DNA from: Henricia sp. BOLD:AAB3569
Lineage: Eukaryota > Echinodermata > Asteroidea > Spinulosida > Echinasteridae
Direction of reading: 5' to 3'
Assembly: GCA_037783545.1 (NCBI GenBank)
Contig: JBBELK010000329.1
Span: 248,001-312,000, forward strand
DNA: 64,000 nucleotides
The notes beneath the pieces are model-generated. The model ran no database searches and was not told where the DNA came from. It saw nothing but the letters and a program-made list of their open reading frames with translations. Positions 46,031 to 58,365 of the stretch are shown here, piece by piece; the stretch's first letter is position 1, and every line of letters begins with the position of its first letter. A program made the position numbers and the translations under genes.

Positions 46031-47580
46031 ACTTGTTTGTTTGTTTTAGCCCACAAAAATGATTATCAGTTACTCTTTGTAAGCGTCGTAAACATTGCTA
46101 TGTGGTGCATGTTGGCCTTGGTGCCCTTTTTCAATCCTCCCATAGTCTTTTTTATTTTCCACTGGAAGTCCCCTTTTAAACTCCAAATGACTCCTCCAAC
46201 AACACAAATGGCAGTGCCCTTATAGGTTACATGGGCCACGTGTGCGCTCCCGACAAACTGCCCGTAGCTACATGTACATGTAGCTAGCTACGCCGCTGCA
46301 ATTAGCATGCAGCGCCTTCAAGAGGTCAACACATTCACCACTTGAGGGCACTGTTTAAAACAAATGCATGCAGCTGTGCCTGTCATGGCCGTTATCGACG
46401 CTGATACAATATATTTGCGGGGTAAGTGAACGATAGTGGCTAGCGAATCACGTTTGGTGAATTTAAACCTCATTTTGGAATGACTTGGCTGTACATGTAC
46501 TTTCACAGTGTTTTAGAGGGGAAAATTAGTTATTTTTGTCCGGGCGGCCGAGTTTTTTGTCTGGGCGCTAATGGTACCTGTGATGATTTTGTCTACTGTT
46601 ACCTGTTTTGTGAAAAAAACGGTGAAATTGTGGCTCACAATGAAGCTCTTTTGAAGCAAATACTGGTGCATTGCGATGGGTGGTTTTGTCACGGAACGAA
46701 CGGCATTCACAGCGGTTTGTGTACCGTGGGAACGGTCCCTGCGGGCCGTAGTTACCACGTGTTTGAACATCGGCCGGTACAAGTTACATGTAGAACGAGC
46801 GACTCAGTTTTTTATCTCTCTTGGTAATAAAAAAGTAAATCATTCTGCTCTTTTTTTTCATGGTGTCTGGTAAAGCATACAACCTCACAACTAGTACTGG
46901 GCACATCTCTGGCTTTTTGCACTGTTGCACGAGAACAATTCTTCAAAAAACACCATTAAACAGAGACGGTTTTCTGAGTTTTTTTCGTGTAAATGTATGG
47001 AACTGCCGACCGTGTTTACTCCTGTTTCTCAGGATTGTGTCACAGGGGCCTTGCGCTGATAATTAATACCTAATGAGCGTTTAAGAAATCGCGAAAATTT
47101 CATTTCCGAAAACCGCCCTTTTGCTTGCGATTTAATCACTTAAAACAGACAATTTAAAATAAACAGCGGTGTAAGTCGGCTGGAGGGATATGTCGACTAT
47201 TGAAAAAGGTTCAAATGCAAGATTTTTCGTCAAGGGGGATTCTAGCTCTTTTAATTATGGTTGGGATGAGAAGTTAAATATCTTGCAATTTTTCGGCTTT
47301 AAATTTCCTCTTTTGGGGTACTAAAAACGACGTATAGTAGACCGAGCTGTACAAGTTCATAGATTACCGTATAAACAACTGAACGACAAAATGTTATCCC
47401 CCTTGCACAAAATAGAGAAAATTAAGTAAATCCAAGAGGCACTACATTCACCTATAAAATGTTGGGGTTTATAGTTGAAACATGTTCCAACTAACCCCCT
47501 TATTTTGTTCCAACTAAACCCGCTGGCCCATTTGACATTTGCAACAGGGACTGTTTGACATTTCTTTAATCTCATTTTGT
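46031..47580. other. gene-free interval in copy 1
   Basis: The palindrome GCTACATGTACATGTAGC sits near 46267. A 115-residue frame at 46480-46827 has no motif I recognise. The word TTCCAACTAACCCC (about 47487) recurs near 52424 on the far side of the nested elements. Confidence 0.4.
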
Positions 47581-48408
47581 AGCCGTGGTTACACAGACTG
47601 ATTTTGTCGGCCAACTGGCCTGTCGGCAGACAAAATCGGCATGATCGGTCTGTGTAAACACTTCATTTTGGCTGATCGACCGACAAAACCAGGGGCCTAT
47701 CAAGTTCTGACCTGTCAGACTCCAGCCGGCCGATAAAATCGGTGTCAGCCTGTGTAAACAGCAAATTGGGTTATGTAACAACGGCATACCGTAAGTGTGA
47801 TACCGCATAAGTGTGATTACGTCAGCCGATAAACTTACGCAAAGCATGTGCCAATCGCAATTTTACTAAGTCGAGTTGCCCGATAATTACGCCGCTCTTT
47901 GGGTGCCATCGTACTTTAGGTACCGAGATAATTTATCTCACCAAGTTGACTTTATAGCGTGGGTTATGTCGACTTGGCGAGATAATTTATGTCGCAAGCT
48001 CAACCTCCTGAATTCAATAAGTAAACTTGGTAGAATAATTTGTTGCCAACTCGAAATGACTTACCAAGTCGACTTAGTAGATTTAGAAAGGCGACTTGGC
48101 AACCAAAATATCTCGCCAATAAATCGACTTATAAATTTCAGGAAGTCGAAGACTACTTGATTTCAGGAAGTTAACTTGACAATTGAATATCTCGCCAAAT
48201 CGACTTATTCCACGTTATAAGTCAACTCGGCGAGTCTCGGTATCTAAACAAGTGGGATGGCACTCACAGAACGCCATAGTACATGTAGGCACACTGGGTG
48301 ATAATCGGGCAGTGTAAACACTGCATGTTTTTCTCAAAATCGGAAACAAAATTGGTCGACCAAATAAAAATGGTGGACTTACGAAAATCGGGCTGTGTGA
48401 CCACTGCT
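47581..48408. mobile_element. about 0.83-kb inverted-repeat element
   Basis: Imperfect terminal inverted repeats lie at 47581-47608 (AGCCGTGGTTACACAG...) and 48381-48408 (...CTGTGTGACCACTGCT), about 22 of 28 matching. Subterminal words GTGTAAACA and AAAATCGG recur several times. It is host to a second element at 47891-48275. Confidence 0.65.
47891..48275. mobile_element. nested element with GTCGACTTGGCGAGATA repeats
   Basis: Imperfect 38-41-bp terminal inverted repeats lie at 47891-47928 (GCCGCTCTTTGGGTGCCATC...TACCGAGA) and 48235-48275. The core is a degenerate tandem series of AAGTCGACTTGGCGAGATAA-like words on both strands, which also gives a spurious 94-residue frame at 47876-48160. Confidence 0.65.
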
Positions 48409-49131
48409 TTACGGTCCGAGAGGGTGTAGGGCCATGTACATTGGTTCCCGATCCTATCGCTTGTTGCGAAAATATAAGGAACGGTAAAGGGCAGCCATGA
48501 CGGGCAGAATTCTGCCCATGGTCACGTGGTTATTATTATATTTTTAGTGCGCATATTTTGCATTGACATTTGTAACCCGGCCGTGCGTGTCAAACATATC
48601 CAAATGTAAATGGGTGATTCCATAAATTCGGGCCCCAATGGCATGAATGGGTAGTTTGTACTTGCATGTTGAATTGTCAAGTTACTTTAGTCCACATGTT
48701 ATTTTTTGAGTTTTGCTTGTGTCGCCAACATCAATTTGTACTAAACAAAACCTTCAAAATTGGTATCATGAATATTCGTTGTCCTAATTCTGACTAAAAA
48801 TAGGCTAAAATTATCACTTTTTTGGCAAATATTTGTGACATTTCAAACGCATCATTTTAAAACTAAGATTTTCCTTGTTTTCGGTGGGTTAGCTTAGTTA
48901 TTTGTAAACTGAAATGATTGACAATAAAACCCACATTTGATGAACAATTTGATATTTTCGTAATACAAAAGGTTTGGCAAAAAATGTGTTTCACGTGTAA
49001 GATTTGGTGTCCCCTGTTACGCGTGAAACATGTGTACGTAACTTTTAACTGTTTTGGCCACAACAACTGCCACAACTTTTCAATTTCCATGCATAATGTA
49101 AACCCGTACTTAGTTTCAAATCACTTAAATG

Positions 49132-50633
49132 CAGCGTTGTAGTCGAGTACTTTTATCCGAGTATTCAGACGTACGAGTACGAATATTTTGGCAACCGAGT
49201 ACAAGTACAGGAGTCCAAGTACTTGAACATCCGAGTACGAGTACTTGAACATCCGAGTACGAGTACTTGAACATCCGAGTACGAGTACTTGAACATCCGA
49301 GTACGAGTACTTGAACATCCGAGTACGAGTACTTGAACATCCGAGTACGAGTACTTGAACATCCGAGTACGAGTACTTCAACATCCGAGTACGAGTACTT
49401 CAACATCCGAGTACGAGTACTTCAACATCCGAGTACGAGTACTTCAACATCCGAGTACGAGTACTTCAACATCCGAGTACGAGTACCGAGTACTTACATC
49501 CCTACACGCAGCGCGTGTCCACGTACCCCGGTAGACTGCAGCCGACCGCGCACTGCGCTGGCTCCATGATGGTCATGCGACACGTCCCACTAAAATAGAC
49601 CACTCGTCGCTCAAATGCGCCACCAGTCTGCATTTCAGATTCAACATTCCAAGGGTACATGTATTTATAACCTAAAACTTCAAAAAATGGGCGCTAGTTT
49701 CTTGATGACATTTTTTCACGACAACCTCGACAAATTCCTCAGAAATATGGCACGAAACAGTAGACGAATGACACCGAAGCTAAGTATATGAACAAACCCC
49801 AAAACGCACTCCTAGCCTAACATGCCTAAGCTAGCTAGCTGCGCACGCTACACAAATTTGGCGTTACCAGACAGTAGCTACCGGTAGCTTCACTACACCA
49901 CGCGCATGTAAAGACTCCACAACCCTGAATATGATCTTGATAATATTTACTCAAATCTCTCCCACGATCAAATTGTCATATTTACTCCATCAAACGTGTC
50001 CTGTAGATGATACAAACATACTTGTATACGTACATATTTCCAAATTATTCCATTGTCATGAATACCTTGTCCTGAAGAGGACATTACCATATTTTATTTA
50101 ACGGGAAATCCACTTTATTTTGAAATGTTCATAAAATAAACATTTTTTGACCGAATTACACCAACCCAAATTTCACAATATTGTTGAACACTATATATCC
50201 ATGATTGATCACCAAATTCACCACAATAATGCATCATCAACAAATGATTCCACTTAAAGAAATGAAAAACTTGAAATGAGACTCAAAAATGGTGTTAAAA
50301 GTGCATGTAAATAGAGAAATTCAAAAAGAATAACTCGTAGAATTATGTAAAAATAGTTCTGTAGCTTGTCCTTCATATTACCCATCATATAAAATCACTC
50401 ATAACATGTATTTGCACTGATAAAGTTATCCAGGATGGGTTATACTGTAATTTACTCAAATGAGTACTTGGAGAGTCGAGCACAGTGCCGAGTCCGAGCA
50501 TTTCGCTTGCCGAGTACGAGTACAAATTGTTCGAGTATTTTTACTTTCGAGTACGAGTACTCTCAAAATGGTACTCGAGTAGTACTCGAGTAGTACTCGA
50601 GTGCGAGTACTGAGTACGAGTACTACAACGCTG
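49132..50633. mobile_element. 1502-bp hAT-like nonautonomous element
   Basis: The ends are CAGCGTTGTAGTCGAGTAC and GTACGAGTACTACAACGCTG, starting with CAG as in many hAT elements. The flanks CTTAAATG (49124-49131) and CTTAAATA (50634-50641) form an 8-bp target duplication matching 7 of 8, the length expected for hAT. CGAGTACGAGTAC words fill both subterminal regions, and one side has expanded into a minisatellite. No transposase frame exists. Confidence 0.78.
49219..49486 (+). repeat. 22-bp minisatellite, 12 copies
   Basis: The unit is CGAGTACGAGTACTTGAACATC. Seven copies carry TTGAACATC and the next five TTCAACATC, with a single switch at 49377. It sits just inside the left end of the hAT-like element and gives spurious frames in several phases. 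Confidence 0.95.
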
Positions 50634-51406
50634 CTTAAATATTTGGACATGGAAATTTAGGCAAACAATAAAAAATATGTTCATTCTGATTTATGTCGGA
50701 CCACTTTGGTGTCCCCCTATTATTTATGACATGAAACTTTACAGTTACTACCGGTATAACAATATTTGCTGAGCTTAACATACAGACTTTTCTAGCAAAA
50801 ATGTATTTTCGTGGAGCCTTTTAAACATATACAGCACAAAACATTTTGTAAACTTGTTTCAGAATTTGGAAATTTAAGCAAAACAACTTTGGTGTCCCCA
50901 AAAATTCCTTAGCTTGGAATTGAGTACATCTTCAAAAATAAACACATAAATGGTATGAAACAAATATTACACTGGTTCTAATGAGAAAGAGGCGTTTTGG
51001 TGTCCCCCACCCCCCTTACGTGAGAAACCAATAATTTTTCGATGAATGGAGATATTTAGAGGGTATAGCCTACATGATTCTTAACCCCTGACAAGAACTT
51101 ACATACCATAACTTTTAGGAAACTGAGTAAATATGCAAATTTAATAAATGGTTCTACAAAATAAAGGATGAATGGTGATGATTTATGGATTTAGGGCCTA
51201 GAACAGAATGTGCATGTCACAAGTTGGTACCCTAACTTATGGAATCACCCATATAAAGTACATTGCTAAGCCAATTTTAAAATTAAAAACACACAATGCG
51301 CACGCGCAAAGACGACCAATTACAGATCAAGATGAAGCGCCCTTTACCTGTCCCTACATGTATATTCTCCTATGTGGAATATGTGGACGGGAACCAGTCT
51401 AAGGGC

Positions 51407-53679
51407 CGTGGTGCTAAATAATAATAGCCTAGTCCATTCTGCAAATAGGGTGTGTATCTTTTCGAAATCAAATATTTATCACAGAAAACACGTACACCCT
51501 TTGTAAATTCATGACATTTATTTTCAGCCTTATACCATATACTGTTTGCTTCAAGAAGGTGTCATTATACCGGTAGATGGTTAAATTGACCGTATATGGG
51601 ACCGTATACCAGTATACAAACGACATACAACAACATAACTGCGCGCGCATGATTCGATTAGCCTAGCAATGCATAAACACACTGTGGCAAGCTCACAGAC
51701 ATACAATGTAGAACCTATAGACTGCCAATAGGGGGCACAAAACTGGATCAGATTGGGGGCATGACTTGGCGTTTTTTAAACGTTGCGTAAAGCTAACGCG
51801 CAAGTCGCGTATGACGCTTATATGACGAACATTAGGCATTGCACACATTATTAAACACAACTTGCAGTTTTTGATCAGTTGTTAAATACATGTAGCTTGT
51901 TTCTTTGTAACAAATTACCAGCCTTTTCATGCTTCAAAACTACATGATACATGTACTTCAACCAAAGTACATGTAGTAACCAAGTAGAATTATGGTGAAA
52001 TTTCGCAAATGAATAAGTATGGATTTTGGTTAGTCAGAAAAACCAAACATTTTTGTTTCCCAATCAGCCAAATAGTTGGGTGCCATCCTAATTACAGTCG
52101 CGGCAACGTTATTTGAATAGGGACTGGCAGTATAGGTGCTATACATGTACGTCTGTTGGCGAGCTCGCATAAATAATGAGCCTCCACTCTTTGGGATTGT
52201 AAGAGCAGCTGCCCTACTCAGACAAGGTATTGAGCGAGTCTGCGTCTTTAAACGGTGAAAAAACTAACATTCCTTTCTCATTTCAATTTGATCATGTGGA
52301 TTGAAGCACATGTGCTGTGGGAAATATGGTGGATGGCTGTTAGTAAAAGCAACATATGAGTGGCAGTATTTCATAAAAATAACTACAGCCGTAGAAGAAA
52401 ATATCAATGTTTCAACCCAATGTTCCAACTAACCCCACACTCCACTACGTACATGACCCCTCTTCTGGTCAGTCCCATTCTTATCCTACTTGATTGTTAA
52501 AACCGTCGCATTCCTGTTCTTATTACATAAACTGTGAATTCTCACCATTGTATTTTTATTACAAATTCCAGAGATGCCGCATGACAAAGACATATTTCTT
52601 AACAGTTGTCTGTTATCACTGCTGAGGGTCAATGCCACAGTGGTTGAAATTTCAATAAAACGTGAACAATATTTAGGTATTGCACTCAGAACACACCCCT
52701 TGAATTTTTGTCTTGGTCATTCAGACTAGGTGCCTTGGTGCATGTATTTCCACCACTAGGCTCACATGTGCCGCCCCAGCATGCCCAGGAAGGAGCTAAT
52801 ATTTAACCTCGGGGGCTGCAGTGCTGCAGACAAAAACAGGATGGGTGTGTAAAGTTACAAAGCATTGCTATGGGTAACGGTCCGTCTACACGAGCCAACA
52901 TTTGTTGGCCAACAAGGACCAACATGAAGTTGGAACTCGTTGAGCAGTACATGGATGCACTCAACCGCGCAAACCAACATGTTCCAACATATCTGGACTG
53001 CAGTTGGTTGCTGCCTGTAACGTGACGGGTGTTCTAATCTGCTATTGGCCACAGCAGACGGGGGGAAATGGCCATAGCAGACAGTGGAAAATGAGGGGAA
53101 TCATTACGTCCGTACGAGGGAAAAAAGTCGCATGCGCAGAGCGCGGGCCGTGGCGCGCACATGTTGATTTCCATTAAAAGTAAATGTTTGGAAGGCGTGC
53201 ACGCGTACCGCGTTTTGTGTTCGAACATAACACGCGATGGGCACGGGCCACTTGAAAGCGCCCTCACGCGTTCAAGAATACGGCCTATTGTTACTCATGT
53301 GCAAGACTACATGTAATCTTTCCCTTCCTCAATGAGTGCAGAAGCTTGTGTGTACAACAAGCTTCAAAAGTAATGTGCGGTAATGTGTTCCAAAATCGGG
53401 ATAATCTTCTTCCATGCTGCCGTTGAGCCTCTGTAAATCCTGGAATTGTTGGGTTAACTCCCGACCCTTTGACCAGGTCTAAAAGTTACCCAGTGCCCAG
53501 TGGCATTTTTGACCATATTTAAAGGCAGTATACTGTACATGATTGGTATCTCGAAAATCAGAAATGTTCACAGATTTACGCCTAACTTACACAATATAAA
53601 CATGATGACCGTAGAAAACGTCCCCTGAAATGGTTTTGTCTGAAGTGCTATAGTCTTTGAGAAATGAGTAAAACAATTC
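51407..53679. other. gene-free interval in copy 1
   Basis: It includes a hairpin-like stretch near 52890-53010 with repeated CCAACATTTGTTGGCCAACA-type words. The rest is AT-rich sequence with several ACATGTA words and no gene I can support. Confidence 0.4.
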
Positions 53680-53883
53680 AATTCGCCCCAAAACCATTTT
53701 GCCCAAGTGCCATTTCGCCCCCAAACCACTTCGGCCGAGTGCCATTTCGCCCCAAATCACTTCGTCCAAACACTACCGGGTACATGTACATCGCCCAAAT
53801 GCCACTTCGCCCCAAAACCACTTCGTGCACAGGCCGTGGTTCAGGGCGAAATGGTTCAGGGCGAAGTAGTTTTGGGGCGAAAT
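53680..53883. repeat. TTCGCCCCAAAACCA inverted/tandem repeat cluster
   Basis: Ends at 53680-53694 and 53869-53883 are inverse copies (14 of 15). The phrase CATTTCGCCCCAAACCACTT and its complement recur about eight times between them. Frames in both directions are low-complexity translations of this. Confidence 0.75.
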
Positions 53884-54162
53884 GACTGCAAACCCTTTTT
53901 GACTGTTTTCTCAAAAGTTAGAAGAAGTACAGAGCTGGTTTTTGCTCAGGTTGGTTTTAATCATGCATATCTTCAATAACACAAGGAGATAAAACCATTT
54001 GCAACGGTTTACCAATCATTATCTGTATAGGTACACATACTATTCGTATATTTTCTCGATTCGTCATTCAACGATGCTTAGATACTAGATAAACACTGGC
54101 TCTTAGTTGGCACATGCTTGCAATTGTAACACATCTGTGTTATATTTCTTTCATTTTTTCAG

Positions 54163-54213
54163 GTAGACAAAGCTAAACAAGAAGAGGAAACTTTTTCTTT
54201 GGAATACAACCAG
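54163..54213 (+). other. possible 51-bp coding exon
   Basis: A pyrimidine-rich tract ending TTTTTTCAG (54152-54162) precedes 17 sense codons reading VDKAKQEEETFSLEYNQ, followed by GT (GTTGGG, a weak donor). The composition is more protein-like than nearby frames, but no neighbouring exon was identified, so this is a weak guess. Confidence 0.2.
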
Positions 54214-54424
54214 GTTGGGTGTACGTACATACTGTACACGTAGTTGCTGTACTTCAAAATACATGAAACAGGATTTCTTTCAAGTACATAAAGTGTTAGA
54301 CATGTTTAATTCTGTTTACCAGCAAATTGAAACTTGTTATATGTTTAATACCCATTGTGCTGTTTAGATAGCAAATAATTTTGATGTGCAAACTTTGAAC
54401 AAACAGATTTATACCCCTTTCTCA

Positions 54425-54700
54425 CTACAAAATCTTCCGGTTAACTCGGGCGTAATGGCAATCCTTGACCCCGAGATACCCCGGGGCAGCGCTAGCTTTC
54501 CCACTACTCTTTTTCCGCCCCGGGTTAAGACAAAAAAATTGGCAGTAACCCCTGGGTTCGTTAGCCCTGCCAGCGACCAGGGTTAAGGATGGCAATCTTG
54601 GGGTTAACATGGTTAACGGCCAAACCCCGGGGTTAGCAAACCAAGCAGGGTTAAAGTTTTCACAGGCAATCTCAGGGTTAGCGCGTGCTACGCTGGCACA
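54425..54700. repeat. GC-rich CCCCGGGGTTA repeat segment
   Basis: Variants of CCCCGGGGTTAGC and CCAGGGTTAAGG recur in both orientations. Open frames on both strands (54386-54586, 54425-54724) come from it. Confidence 0.5.
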
Positions 54701-54835
54701 GATCATATACGTACGTACGTGCACATTTTTGCTCTCCCAATAAGGCGTGGCCTCTCAAGCACCGTATATATGGGCAATTTCCAAAATTAGGGGTCCAAAA
54801 GTGTGACATGCTTTTAAAGATTTTCAAGTGTGTTT

Positions 54836-55264
54836 AGTTTTGAGATTATTACGGCCAGGGCGGTATGTAGAACGTGTAGAGATTTTGATTTTACCCAAAA
54901 ATTGCAATTTCCCGTAAAAAGACTTGCTTAAAGATTCTATTTTTAGCAATGAAATTAATGGGAAAAAAAAATGGTTCTATTGAAAGTATTTATAAGCCAT
55001 TTAAGCATATCAGTTTAAAAAAAGCCTATACTTTCAGTATTTGGAAGTAATTGATTGTTAGATGTTAGACCTGTGAACAGGGCTTCGGAAAATCCTCAGC
55101 CCTGGAGCATGCAGTTTCTAACCCAAAATCTGTGGCAAACTCACGCAAATAAAATTTGTACCTTGGCTCTGATATTTGCTCAATAGGTGCTCTCACCCCA
55201 ATGTTCAATTATTCCGAAGAGTACGCATCGATTCGATGTCTATTTTCGGTAAAATCGTGGGCAA
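54836..55264 (+). repeat. dispersed repeat family, copy in duplicate 2
   Basis: Same as 45602-46030. The junction of the two 9.2-kb copies is at its left end. Confidence 0.8.
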
Positions 55265-56814
55265 ACTTGTTTGTTTGTTTTAGCCCACAAAAATGATTAT
55301 CAGTTACTCTTTGTAAGCGTCGTAAACATTGCTATGTGGTGCATGTTGGCCTTGGTGCCCTTTTTCAATCCTCCCATAGTCTTTTTTATTTTCCACTGGA
55401 AGTCCCCTTTTAAACTCCAAATGACTCCTCCAACAACACAAATGGCAGTGCCCTTATAGGTTACATGGGCCACGTGTGCGCTCCCGACAAACTGCCCGTA
55501 GCTACATGTACATGTAGCTAGCTACGCCGCTGCAATTAGCATGCAGCGCCTTCAAGAGGTCAACACATTCACCACTTGAGGGCACTGTTTAAAACAAATG
55601 CATGCAGCTGTGCCTGTCATGGCCGTTATCGACGCTGATACAATATATTTGCGGGGTAAGTGAACGATAGTGGCTAGCGAATCACGTTTGGTGAATTTAA
55701 ACCTCATTTTGGAATGACTTGGCTGTACATGTACTTTCACAGTGTTTTAGAGGGGAAAATTAGTTATTTTTGTCCGGGCGGCCGAGTTTTTTGTCTGGGC
55801 GCTAATGGTACCTGTGATGATTTTGTCTACTGTTACCTGTTTTGTGAAAAAAACGGTGAAATTGTGGCTCACAATGAAGCTCTTTTGAAGCAAATACTGG
55901 TGCATTGCGATGGGTGGTTTTGTCACGGAACGAACGGCATTCACAGCGGTTTGTGTACCGTGGGAACGGTCCCTGCGGGCCGTAGTTACCACGTGTTTGA
56001 ACATCGGCCGGTACAAGTTACATGTAGAACGAGCGACTCAGTTTTTTATCTCTCTTGGTAATAAAAAAGTAAATCATTCTGCTCTTTTTTTTCATGGTGT
56101 CTGGTAAAGCATACAACCTCACAACTAGTACTGGGCACATCTCTGGCTTTTTGCACTGTTGCACGAGAACAATTCTTCAAAAAACACCATTAAACAGAGA
56201 CGGTTTTCTGAGTTTTTTTCGTGTAAATGTATGGAACTGCCGACCGTGTTTACTCCTGTTTCTCAGGATTGTGTCACAGGGGCCTTGCGCTGATAATTAA
56301 TACCTAATGAGCGTTTAAGAAATCGCGAAAATTTCATTTCCGAAAACCGCCCTTTTGCTTGCGATTTAATCACTTAAAACAGACAATTTAAAATAAACAG
56401 CGGTGTAAGTCGGCTGGAGGGATATGTCGACTATTGAAAAAGGTTCAAATGCAAGATTTTTCGTCAAGGGGGATTCTAGCTCTTTTAATTATGGTTGGGA
56501 TGAGAAGTTAAATATCTTGCAATTTTTCGGCTTTAAATTTCCTCTTTTGGGGTACTAAAAACGACGTATAGTAGACCGAGCTGTACAAGTTCATAGATTA
56601 CCGTATAAACAACTGAACGACAAAATGTTATCCCCCTTGCACAAAATAGAGAAAATTAAGTAAATCCAAGAGGCACTACATTCACCTATAAAATGTTGGG
56701 GTTTATAGTTGAAACATGTTCCAACTAACCCCCTTATTTTGTTCCAACTAAACCCGCTGGCCCATTTGACATTTGCAACAGGGACTGTTTGACATTTCTT
56801 TAATCTCATTTTGT

Positions 56815-57642
56815 AGCCGTGGTTACACAGACCGATTTTGTCGGCCAACTGGCCTGTCGGCAGACAAAATCGGCATGATCGGTCTGTGTAAACACTTCAT
56901 TTTGGCTGATCGACCGACAAAACCAGGGGCCTATCAAGTTCTGACCTGTCAGACTCCAGCCGGCCGATAAAATCGGTGTCAGCCTGTGTAAACAGCAAAT
57001 TGGGTTATGTAACAACGGCATACCGTAAGTGTGATACCGCATAAGTGTGATTACGTCAGCCGATAAACTTACGCAAAGCATGTGCCAATCGCAATTTTAC
57101 TAAGTCGAGTTGCCCGATAATTACGCCGCTCTTTGGGTGCCATCGTACTTTAGGTACCGAGATAATTTATCTCACCAAGTTGACTTTATAGCGTGGGTTA
57201 TGTCGACTTGGCGAGATAATTTATGTCGCAAGCTCAACCTCCTGAATTCAATAAGTAAACTTGGTAGAATAATTTGTTGCCAACTCGAAATGACTTACCA
57301 AGTCGACTTAGTAGATTTAGAAAGGCGACTTGGCAACCAAAATATCTCGCCAATAAATCGACTTATAAATTTCAGGAAGTCGAAGACTACTTGATTTCAG
57401 GAAGTTAACTTGACAATTGAATATCTCGCCAAATCGACTTATTCCACGTTATAAGTCAACTCGGCGAGTCTCGGTATCTAAACAAGTGGGATGGCACTCA
57501 CAGAACGCCATAGTACATGTAGGCACACTGGGTGATAATCGGGCAGTGTAAACACTGCATGTTTTTCTCAAAATCGGAAACAAAATTGGTCGACCAAATA
57601 AAAATGGTGGACTTACGAAAATCGGGCTGTGTGACCACTGCT
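56815..57642. mobile_element. 0.83-kb inverted-repeat element, duplicate 2
   Basis: Counterpart of 47581-48408. It carries 56833 C (copy 1 has T at 47599) inside the left terminal repeat. The GTCGACTT-rich nested element lies at 57125-57509. Confidence 0.65.
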
Positions 57643-58365
57643 TTACGGTCCGAGAGGGTGTAGGGCCATGTACATTGGTTCCCGATCCTATCGCTTGTTG
57701 CGAAAATATAAGGAACGGTAAAGGGCAGCCATGACGGGCAGAATTCTGCCCATGGTCACGTGGTTATTATTATATTTTTAGTGCGCATATTTTGCATTGA
57801 CATTTGTAACCCGGCCGTGCGTGTCAAACATATCCAAATGTAAATGGGTGATTCCATAAATTCGGGCCCCAATGGCATGAATGGGTAGTTTGTACTTGCA
57901 TGTTGAATTGTCAAGTTACTTTAGTCCACATGTTATTTTTTGAGTTTTGCTTGTGTCGCCAACATCAATTTGTACTAAACAAAACCTTCAAAATTGGTAT
58001 CATGAATATTCGTTGTCCTAATTCTGACTAAAAATAGGCTAAAATTATCACTTTTTTGGCAAATATTTGTGACATTTCAAACGCATCATTTTAAAACTAA
58101 GATTTTCCTTGTTTTCGGTGGGTTAGCTTAGTTATTTGTAAACTGAAATGATTGACAATAAAACCCACATTTGATGAACAATTTGATATTTTCGTAATAC
58201 AAAAGGTTTGGCAAAAAATGTGTTTCACGTGTAAGATTTGGTGTCCCCTGTTACGCGTGAAACATGTGTACGTAACTTTTAACTGTTTTGGCCACAACAA
58301 CTGCCACAACTTTTCAATTTCCATGCATAATGTAAACCCGTACTTAGTTTCAAATCACTTAAATG

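Larger units (their letters stand above)
48611..51251. mobile_element. 2.6-kb inverted-repeat element
   Basis: Perfect 15-bp terminal inverted repeats TGGGTGATTCCATAA (48611-48625) and 51237-51251. The interior carries the phrase TTGGTGTCCCC four times (about 49006, 50708, 50890, 51000). Without the hAT-like insert its length would be about 1.1 kb. No transposase is visible. Confidence 0.65.
48428..51406. mobile_element. outermost shell of a nested inverted-repeat stack
   Basis: Diverged inverted segments at 48428-48500 (GGGCC..GGTTCCCG..GGTAAAGGGC) and 51333-51406 (GCCCTTTACC..CGGGAACC..GGGCC) enclose the next element with similar margins. This is the least certain shell of the stack. Confidence 0.45.
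45602..54835 (+). repeat. 9234-bp tandem direct duplication, copy 1
   Basis: Every position from 45602 matches the position 9234 bp downstream. Similarity starts at AGTTTTGAGATTATT (45602/54836), and the bases before differ. The two copies abut with no spacer. The only differences I noticed are 47599 T versus 56833 C and 53549 T versus 62783 A. Contents are nested inverted-repeat elements, a minisatellite, and one possible exon. Confidence 0.95.

Noticed and set aside
46480-46827. 115-residue frame (and its twin at 55714-56061)
   Set aside because: Opposite-strand frames overlap it, no motif is recognisable, and two copies exist only because of the 9.2-kb duplication.
47876-48160. 94-residue frame in the GTCGACTT-rich element
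   Set aside because: Low-complexity reading of degenerate tandem words bounded by terminal inverted repeats; a MITE core, not a gene.
49121-49406. Frames rich in YSYSDVQVLVLGCSS and similar
   Set aside because: These are translations of the 22-bp minisatellite in different phases, open only because the repeat unit lacks stops.
53587-53914. Basic/proline-rich frames such as RPKSLRPNTT and FAPKLLRPEPFRPEP
   Set aside because: They are translations of the TTCGCCCC repeat cluster on both strands.
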